The notes under the pieces were generated by a model that was not told where the DNA came from, did no database searches, and worked only from the letters and a program-made list of their open reading frames with translations. From positions 1 through 6,080 of the forward strand of contig DASVEG010000400.1 of NCBI GenBank assembly GCA_036380695.1: a stretch of 6,080 nucleotides of DNA, read 5' to 3'. Within the stretch, counting starts at the first letter, position 1, and every line of letters starts with the position of its first letter. The position numbers were made by a program, and so were the translations under genes. Below, piece after piece: positions 1 through 4,821 of the stretch. The stretch comes from DASVEG01 sp036380695. Its GTDB lineage: Bacteria > Actinomycetota > Acidimicrobiia > Acidimicrobiales > CADCTF01.

Positions 1-32
1 GGCCATGCGCCGCGTTCTCCCGTGTGTCCTCG

Positions 33-58
33 CGCCGCCCTTCGGCGACCGGGCGGTG
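33..58 (-). terminator. Weak GC-rich hairpin downstream of the cyclase gene
   Basis: CCGCCC at 35-40 pairs with GGGCGG at 51-56, extendable by a G-T wobble and a C-G pair to eight pairs around a ten-base loop. It lies about 30 bases beyond the cyclase stop in the direction of transcription and has no T-tract on the minus strand. In such GC-rich sequence a stem this size can arise by chance. The rest of 1-89 shows nothing I can assign. Confidence 0.25.
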
Positions 59-89
59 AGCTTACGACGGGACCGGGCCCGACCGGTGA

Positions 90-1061
90 CTAGCGGCCGG
101 AGTCGCCGACGGGTGCCGTGACGGGCGTGGTGACGGTCGCCGTGACTTGTGCGGCAGCGCGGGCGCGGCGGACGCCGTTCTTTCCCGACTTCTTCACCTC
201 GTACATGACGGCGTCGGCCCGTCCGATCATGTCGTCGACCGAGCGCGGGGCGGCGTCGAACGTGACCGCTCCGATGCTGAAGCCGACGGGCCAGCGGCGG
301 TCGGCGGCGAGCGTTCGAAGCGCGCCGTGCACGCGGTCGAGCGCGACCGCGCTCGCAGCCTCGTCGGTCCCCGGCAGCACCAGCGCGAACTCGTCCCCGC
401 CGAGGCGGGCGACGATGTCGACGTCGCGGAGCGACTCGGTGAGCACCTCGGCGGTCGCAGCGAGCACGTCGTCGCCTGCGGCGTGGCCGAGCTCGTCGTT
501 GACCTGCTTGAAGTCGTCGATGTCGAGATAGGCGACGGTCGTCGGCGTGCGGTAGCGCACGGCCCGGCGGCGCTCGGCTTCCGCCTGCTCGTAGAACGCT
601 CTCGCGTTCATGAGCCCACTGAGCGCGTCGAGCCGCGACAGCGCGCGCTCTGCGGCTGCGCTCCGGCGCAGCGCGGCCACCAGCGCGACGACGAGCCAGA
701 ACACGAGGAACCGCACCGAGGCGTTCCACACGGGAACCAGCGCGGACTCGTACGGCGTGGACCGGCTGGTGATGTCGGCGACGAACCAGGCGGTCGCGAC
801 GACCCCCGCCATGCGAACGCCGAGCGACGCGCTGGCGTTGGTGCTCGCGAGGAAGACCGGCACGAGGTAGAAGGCCGAGAACGACACGTCCTCACCGGTG
901 ACGAAGTCGCCGACGGCGACGACCGCGAGCAACGCGAGACAGGTCAACGTCATCCGCGTCGGCGACACGCGTCCGAGCGCGGCCATGAGCTGCGCGATGA
1001 GCGAATCCTCGTGAGCCTCCAGCCGTCCCATACCAGGACAATCGGTCGAAGAGGCGCTCAC
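90..1061 (-). CDS. Membrane-anchored diguanylate cyclase (four-helix membrane sensor plus GGDEF)
   Basis: Predicted to condense two GTP into cyclic di-GMP at the inner face of the membrane; 323 residues. An N-terminal cytoplasmic stretch (1-35) precedes about four membrane segments (near 37-53, 62-73, 80-97, 113-131). The segment SFSAFYLVPVFLAS (60-73) resembles a membrane sensor module seen on many bacterial cyclases and kinases. A short linker helix (132-144) leads to the GGDEF domain (about 145-300). The metal-binding DIDDFKQVND (180-189), the signature GGDEF (221-225) and KKSGKN (290-295) are intact. RDVD (212-215), five residues before GGDEF, is a complete RxxD inhibitory site, so c-di-GMP feedback is expected. 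The domain entry reads DALSGLMNARAF rather than DxLTGLxNRRxF. A Thr/Val-rich tail (306-319) follows. The GTG start lacks a good Shine-Dalgarno; ATG at 1029-1031 is an alternative that keeps all domains. No EAL or HD-GYP domain is present. Confidence 0.92.
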   Translation of the reverse strand: MSASSTDCPGMGRLEAHEDSLIAQLMAALGRVSPTRMTLTCLALLAVVAVGDFVTGEDVSFSAFYLVPVFLASTNASASLGVRMAGVVATAWFVADITSRSTPYESALVPVWNASVRFLVFWLVVALVAALRRSAAAERALSRLDALSGLMNARAFYEQAEAERRRAVRYRTPTTVAYLDIDDFKQVNDELGHAAGDDVLAATAEVLTESLRDVDIVARLGGDEFALVLPGTDEAASAVALDRVHGALRTLAADRRWPVGFSIGAVTFDAAPRSVDDMIGRADAVMYEVKKSGKNGVRRARAAAQVTATVTTPVTAPVGDSGR

Positions 1062-1085
1062 ATGAAGAAAATGCGCGGCCTCGTG

Positions 1086-1298
1086 TCAGTCGGCGACGGA
1101 CGACTGCTCGGCCAGCGGGGGCGCGCCGAGGTGATCGGCGAGGCGCTCGATCTGGAACCGCAGGGCGCGGGTGAGCACGATGCGCTCCTTCTGCGTGAGG
1201 TCCTCGCCGTCGGCCGACAGCGTCGCCGCGAGGCGGCGGGCGGCCTCGAGGGTGACGGCGGCGTCTGGCTCGGCTCGCAGGTCGACCGGGTCGCTCAT
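1086..1298 (-). CDS. Small uncharacterised helical protein (70 aa), coupled to the preceding gene
   Basis: I do not recognise this protein. It is short and soluble: an acidic N-terminus (1-14), then two likely amphipathic helices at about 16-29 (TLEAARRLAATLS) and 34-57 (LTQKERIVLTRALRFQIERLAD), then a disordered tail. The pattern suggests a helical hairpin that could bind a partner. The ATG at 1296-1298 overlaps the upstream stop by ATGA and has no Shine-Dalgarno of its own, so translation probably depends on termination-reinitiation from the 79-residue gene. Third codon positions are almost all G or C, which supports coding. The coupling implies roughly equal production and possibly a complex of the two small proteins. 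The diguanylate cyclase starts 24 bases further on, so all three may be one transcript. No DNA-binding, enzymatic or toxin-antitoxin motif is visible, although two small overlapping genes would fit that layout. Confidence 0.7.
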   Translation of the reverse strand: MSDPVDLRAEPDAAVTLEAARRLAATLSADGEDLTQKERIVLTRALRFQIERLADHLGAPPLAEQSSVAD

Positions 1299-1534
1299 GG
1301 CCGGGTCAGCGCAAGCTTGAGGGCGCCGGCGACGATGGTGCGCACGCTGCGGTCGCCGTCGGTCGTGCGGGCACCGCTACGAAGCCGGTCGAGGTCTGCG
1401 GCCAGCCGCCGGCGCTCGAGCTCGAGCACATGGGCGTGCAACTCCAGCGACAGGCGGGCGCGAGCCAGCAGGTCGGTCGTTTCCGGGCGGTCGATGGTGA
1501 GAAGGGCGCTCACGTCCTGATTGTCGGACGTCAC
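1295..1534 (-). CDS. Small uncharacterised helical protein (79 aa)
   Basis: I do not recognise this protein. It is predicted to be soluble, with no signal peptide or membrane segment. Residues about 19-53 form a charged, leucine-rich helix (LELHAHVLELERRRLAADLDRL within 29-51) with coiled-coil potential. A basic linker at 52-63 leads to a short second helix (about 64-77). Third codon positions are strongly G/C, as in the neighbouring real genes, which supports coding. The GTG at 1532-1534 is the first start after an in-frame stop inside the upstream palindrome. The nearest SD-like bases (GGAG) are only one base away, so the start is uncertain; GTG at 1511-1513 is an alternative. Its stop overlaps the next gene's ATG in ATGA (1295-1298), a sign of translational coupling. 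It may be an oligomerising or partner-binding protein, but that is only a guess from helix character. Confidence 0.7.
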   Translation of the reverse strand: MTSDNQDVSALLTIDRPETTDLLARARLSLELHAHVLELERRRLAADLDRLRSGARTTDGDRSVRTIVAGALKLALTRP

Positions 1535-1550
1535 GCTCCGTGACTTGAGG

Positions 1551-1564
1551 AAGAACTAGTTCTT
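1551..1564. promoter_or_regulatory. AT-rich 14-bp perfect palindrome, candidate operator
   Basis: AAGAACTAGTTCTT is a perfect palindrome beside a run of six T (1563-1568, plus strand) in an otherwise very GC-rich window. It lies 17 bases upstream of the first small gene's GTG start and 50 bases past the rarA stop, where an operator or promoter for the small genes and the cyclase would sit. A hairpin read on the plus strand would be followed by Ts, but no plus-strand gene needs a terminator there. It contains GAAC and GTTC two bases apart, unlike the four-base spacing of Gram-positive LexA boxes. No convincing -35/-10 pair was found. Confidence 0.35.
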
Positions 1565-1614
1565 TTTTGCCATGACACTCGTCGTCACGCCCCCACCCGC
1601 CGGATACTTGCGCG

Positions 1615-3012
1615 TCACTTCTTCGGGTCGGTCGACGACTTGTCGAGGACGCGCTCGGGCGCGGCGTCGTAGGGGGCGTCGCCCCAAAACGCCCGGAGCC
1701 GCTCCTCGATGCGCGCCTCGTCGCCGTGGGCCGAGGGTCGGTAGTAGAGCCGGCGCTCCGCGGTGCCGATCGGCCCGCCCGTCACCTCGTCGGGGCGGTA
1801 CTCCTGCGGCACCCACCCGCGCGGGTCCGCGTGCGGGTAGACGTAGCCGCCGCCCTCCTTGAGCTTGTTGCGCTGGTACGGGTGCTCCTGGCGGAGGTGC
1901 GCGGGCACGGCGCCCGCCTGCCGCTCCTTGACGTCGGCCATGGCGTTCCAGAGGCCGGCGGCCGACGTATTCGACTTGGGAGCGGTTGCGAGGTACACGA
2001 CGGCATGGGCGAGGTTGAGCCCCGCCTCCGGCAACCCGACGTACTCAACGGCGCGGGCCGCGGCGTCGGCGACGACCAGCCCCATCGAGTCGGCCATGCC
2101 GACGTCCTCGGACGCGAGGATGACGAGCCGGCGGGCGATGAACCGCGCGTCCTCGCCCGCCGTCAGCATCCGCGCGAGCCAGTACAACCCGGCGTCGGGG
2201 TCGGAACCGCGGATCGACTTGATGAACGCGCTGATCACGTCGTAGTGCTCGTCCTCGCCGTAACGGAGGACGCGGGTCTGGCGCGATCGCTCGACGTCGT
2301 CGAGGGCGATGGTCGGGCGGTCGGCCGTCCGGGCGAGGGCCATCGCGACCTCGAGCGTGGTGAGCGCGGCGCGGGCGTCGCCGCCCGCCATGTCGACCAG
2401 GTGGTCGATCGCGTCGTCGTCGGCGGTCGCCTGCTCGGCGGCGAGGGCCCGCTCGACGAGCACCCGCAGGTCGTCCTCGGCCAGCGGCTCGAGGCGGAAG
2501 ATCGTCGAGCGGCTGATGAGCGGGGCGTTGACCTCGAAGAAGGGGTTCTCCGTCGTCGCCCCGATGAGGGTGACGATGCCGGCCTCGACCGCGGGGAGGA
2601 GGGCGTCCTGCTGCGACTTGTTGAACCGGTGGACCTCGTCGAGGAAGAGGATCGTGCCGCGCCCGGCGTCGGCCAGCCGCCGTCGGGCCGCCTCGATGAC
2701 TTCGCGTACGTCCTTGACGCCTGCGGTCACGGCGGAGAGGGCGACGAACTCGCGGTCGGTGGTGGTGGCCACGAGCGTCGCCAGCGTCGTCTTCCCGGTG
2801 CCCGGCGGGCCCCAGAGGATGATCGACGAGAGCCGGTCGGACTCGATGAGGGCCCGGAGCGGCGCGCCCTGGCCGAGGAGGTGCCGCTGGCCGACGACCT
2901 CGTCGAGGGTGCGCGGCCGCATCCGCGCCGCGAGTGGCGCCTGCTGCGACAGCCGTTCCTGCAACGCCGCCTCGAACAGGTCGTCTGGTTGGTTCGACTT
3001 CCGGGCCGGCAC
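1615..3012 (-). CDS. rarA: Replication-associated recombination protein A (RarA/MgsA family AAA+ ATPase)
   Basis: AAA+ ATPase related to clamp-loader subunits and RuvB, known in other bacteria to act at stalled replication forks with SSB; cytoplasmic, tetrameric in E. coli. The 465 residues compare with 447 in E. coli. The N-terminus DDLFEAA (10-16) and RMRPRTLDEVVGQ (30-42) are typical of the family. Walker A is GPPGTGKT (68-75), Walker B is ILFLDEVH (121-128, Asp125 and Glu126), sensor 1 is GATTENP (151-157), the SR finger is at 168 and sensor 2 is GGDARAALTTLE (210-221). The C-terminal half keeps the signatures SAFIKSIRGSDPDAGLYWLA (261-280) and YLATAPKSN (340-348). The start is GTG at 3010-3012, chosen because it gives the family N-terminus, although no good Shine-Dalgarno precedes it. 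It follows aspS after a 75-base gap with a strong hairpin, so it may be partly uncoupled from hisS-aspS. All catalytic motifs look intact. Confidence 0.96.
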   Translation of the reverse strand: MPARKSNQPDDLFEAALQERLSQQAPLAARMRPRTLDEVVGQRHLLGQGAPLRALIESDRLSSIILWGPPGTGKTTLATLVATTTDREFVALSAVTAGVKDVREVIEAARRRLADAGRGTILFLDEVHRFNKSQQDALLPAVEAGIVTLIGATTENPFFEVNAPLISRSTIFRLEPLAEDDLRVLVERALAAEQATADDDAIDHLVDMAGGDARAALTTLEVAMALARTADRPTIALDDVERSRQTRVLRYGEDEHYDVISAFIKSIRGSDPDAGLYWLARMLTAGEDARFIARRLVILASEDVGMADSMGLVVADAAARAVEYVGLPEAGLNLAHAVVYLATAPKSNTSAAGLWNAMADVKERQAGAVPAHLRQEHPYQRNKLKEGGGYVYPHADPRGWVPQEYRPDEVTGGPIGTAERRLYYRPSAHGDEARIEERLRAFWGDAPYDAAPERVLDKSSTDPKK

Positions 3013-3043
3013 GCCCGCGGAGGCTACGCCGCTTCCCGTTTTC

Positions 3044-3081
3044 GGGCGCGCTCAGTGCCTCATATGGCACTGAGCGCGCCC
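3044..3081 (-). terminator. Perfect 16-bp inverted repeat after aspS, candidate terminator
   Basis: Arms 3044-3059 and 3066-3081 are exact reverse complements (16 of 16 pairs) around a six-base loop, 3060-3065. It starts six bases after the aspS stop and ends 31 bases before the rarA start. Neither strand shows a clear T-tract next to the stem: the minus strand continues GAAAACGGG. If a terminator, it is therefore of the U-less kind often proposed in high-GC actinobacteria. A dispersed palindromic repeat, an RNA-processing site or an attenuating hairpin before rarA are alternatives. The inverted repeat is certain; the function is not. Confidence 0.5.
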
Positions 3082-3087
3082 AAATCC

Positions 3088-4809
3088 CTAGGACGGGGGC
3101 GGGAGGGTGCGGAGGCCGACGTCCGCGAGGGTCTTGGCGTCGACGGGCTTGGGCGCGTCGGTCATCGGGTCGGTGCCCGACGACAGCTTGGGGTAGGCGA
3201 TGACCTCCCGAATGTTGTCCTCGCCCGCGAGCACGGCGACGAGCCGGTCGACGCCGAACGCGAAGCCACCGTGGGGCGGTGCGCCGTACCGGAAGGCGCT
3301 GAGCAGGAACCCGAACCGGTTCTCCGCCTCCTCGTCGCTGATGCCGAGCGCGGAGAAGACGCGGGACTGGATGTCGCCGCGATGGATCCGGATCGACCCC
3401 GACCCCAGCTCCCACCCGTTCAGGACGAGGTCGTAGGCCTGGCTGCGCACCTTCAGCGGGTCGGTCTCGAGCAGGTCGATGTCGTCCGGGTGGGGCATCG
3501 TGAACGGGTGGTGGGCGGCGAGCGGGTTGCCCGTGTCGTCCGTCCCGTCGAACATCGGGAACTCGGTGACCCACAGGAACCGGTACGGCCCGTCCCCGAC
3601 CGGAGGCCGGCCGAGGTCGTTGCGGATCTGGCCCAGCACCTCCTGCACGCGGCGACGCTCGTCGGCGACGAGCAACAGCAGGTCGCCCGGTTGCGCGCCC
3701 GTCGCTCCGCGCAGCGCGGTCTGCTCGTCGTCGGAGAGGAACTTGGCGACGGGCGAGTCGAGTTCGGCATCGCGCACGCGCATCCACACGAGACCCTTGG
3801 CCCCGAGCCCCTTGGCCCGGTCGGTGAGCTGGTCGAGCTTGTTGCGACCGAACTCGTCGGCGCGGCCTTCCACCCTGATGCCCTTGACGCACTCGGCCTG
3901 GAACGCCTTGAACCCCGTCCCCGCGAACACCTCGGTCAGCTCGACGAGCTCCATTCCGAAGCGGAGGTCGGGCTTGTCGCTGCCGAAGCGCTCCATGGCG
4001 TCGACCCACGGCAACGTGTCGATGGCGGGCCGCTCGCCCGTCACCGCCTCGGTCGCCTCTGCGACGGCATCGCCGATGAACTCGTACACGTCGTCGACGG
4101 TGACGAACGACGCTTCCGCGTCGAGCTGGGTGAACTCGAACTGGCGGTCGGCGCGCAGGTCTTCGTCCCGGAGGCAACGGGCGATCTGGTAGTAGCGGTC
4201 GAACCCCGCGACCATCAGGAGCTGCTTCGCGATCTGCGGCGACTGCGGCAGCGTGTAGAAGCTGCCCGGCTGCAAGCGCGACGGGACGAGGAACTCCCTG
4301 GCGCCTTCCGGCGTCGGGGTCCACAGCAGCGGCGTCTCGATCTCGACGAACCCCTGCCGCTCCATCGACCGTCGGATCGCGCTGTTGACCGTCGACCGGA
4401 TGCGCAGGTTGCGCTGCATGCGATCGCGCCGCATGTCGACGAACCGGTACCGCAGGCGGATCGACTCGTCGGCCTCTATGCGGTCGGTGACCGGGAAGGG
4501 CGGCGGCTCCGCGGTCGAGAGCACCTCGACCTCGCAGTCGCCTATCTCCACCTCACCCGTCGCGAGGTTGTCGTTGACGGTGCCTTCGGGCCGCTCCCGC
4601 ACCGTCCCGACGATGCGCAGCACGTACTCGCTGCGGAGGTCGTGGGCGTGGTCGACGACGCACTGCACGATGCCCGTGTGGTCGCGCAGGTCGACGAACG
4701 CGAGGTGCTCGCCGTGCTCGCGCCGGCGCGCGGCCCAGCCGCACACCTCGACCTGCTGGCCGACGTGCTCCTTCGTGAGGCTGCCGCAGTAGTGCGTGCG
4801 CAAGGTCAT
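3088..4809 (-). CDS. aspS: Aspartyl-tRNA synthetase, predicted non-discriminating
   Basis: Class II synthetase charging tRNA-Asp with aspartate; 573 residues, close to the ~590 of bacterial AspRS. The frame is open upstream to 4941, but the ATG at 4807-4809 gives the family N-terminus MTLRTHYCGSL and has GGTGA seven bases before it; the extra upstream residues only shadow hisS. Domains: OB-fold anticodon-binding domain (about 1-100, CGWAARRREHG at 23-33); motif 1 (about 153-178, FVEIETPLL); motif 2 (about 205-230, RCLRDEDLRADRQFEFTQ, with Arg214); the bacterial GAD-type insertion (roughly 275-410); motif 3 (about 514-530, FGVDRL with Arg522). His32 and Gly76 align with His31 and Gly82 of Pseudomonas aeruginosa AspRS, where the E. 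coli enzyme has Leu and Lys. This marks a non-discriminating enzyme that would also make Asp-tRNA-Asn for GatCAB. Cotranscription with hisS is likely. Family identity is near certain; tRNA specificity is inferred. Confidence 0.97.
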   Translation of the reverse strand: MTLRTHYCGSLTKEHVGQQVEVCGWAARRREHGEHLAFVDLRDHTGIVQCVVDHAHDLRSEYVLRIVGTVRERPEGTVNDNLATGEVEIGDCEVEVLSTAEPPPFPVTDRIEADESIRLRYRFVDMRRDRMQRNLRIRSTVNSAIRRSMERQGFVEIETPLLWTPTPEGAREFLVPSRLQPGSFYTLPQSPQIAKQLLMVAGFDRYYQIARCLRDEDLRADRQFEFTQLDAEASFVTVDDVYEFIGDAVAEATEAVTGERPAIDTLPWVDAMERFGSDKPDLRFGMELVELTEVFAGTGFKAFQAECVKGIRVEGRADEFGRNKLDQLTDRAKGLGAKGLVWMRVRDAELDSPVAKFLSDDEQTALRGATGAQPGDLLLLVADERRRVQEVLGQIRNDLGRPPVGDGPYRFLWVTEFPMFDGTDDTGNPLAAHHPFTMPHPDDIDLLETDPLKVRSQAYDLVLNGWELGSGSIRIHRGDIQSRVFSALGISDEEAENRFGFLLSAFRYGAPPHGGFAFGVDRLVAVLAGEDNIREVIAYPKLSSGTDPMTDAPKPVDAKTLADVGLRTLPPPS

Positions 4810-4816
4810 GGTCGCT

Positions 4817-4821
4817 TCACC
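4817..4821 (-). promoter_or_regulatory. aspS ribosome-binding site overlapping the hisS stop
   Basis: Read on the minus strand, GGTGA sits seven bases before the aspS ATG and contains the hisS TGA. GGTGA is complementary to part of the 16S rRNA anti-Shine-Dalgarno tail. Its position fixes the aspS start at 4809 and suggests that ribosomes finishing hisS help initiate aspS. Confidence 0.6.

Noticed and set aside
73..81. A short CGGGCCCG palindrome near the cyclase stop.
   Set aside because: Eight-base G/C palindromes are common by chance at this base composition, and the position suggests no function.
147..1520. A plus-strand open frame of 457 codons opposite the cyclase and the small genes.
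   Set aside because: The His/Arg/Gly/Val-rich translation has no recognisable family, and the minus strand carries an intact GGDEF gene with correct motifs across most of it.
1086..1534. The two small overlapping genes as a toxin-antitoxin pair.
   Set aside because: The size and overlap fit, but neither protein shows a known toxin fold motif or antitoxin DNA-binding motif; only the layout supports it.
1551..1564. The palindrome as an SOS (LexA) box.
   Set aside because: Gram-positive LexA boxes have GAAC and GTTC four bases apart; here the gap is two, which would misplace the half-sites. The downstream genes are also not known SOS functions.
1556..1573. A five-codon mini-ORF (MAKKN, then TAG) just before the small genes, as a possible leader peptide.
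   Set aside because: There is no Shine-Dalgarno, no run of regulatory codons and no attenuator-like pairing beyond the palindrome itself; an ORF this short is expected by chance.
2045..4324. A minus-strand frame of 759 codons spanning aspS and rarA.
   Set aside because: It is out of frame with both genes and reads as Arg/Pro-rich shadow; the aspS and rarA frames carry all the conserved motifs.
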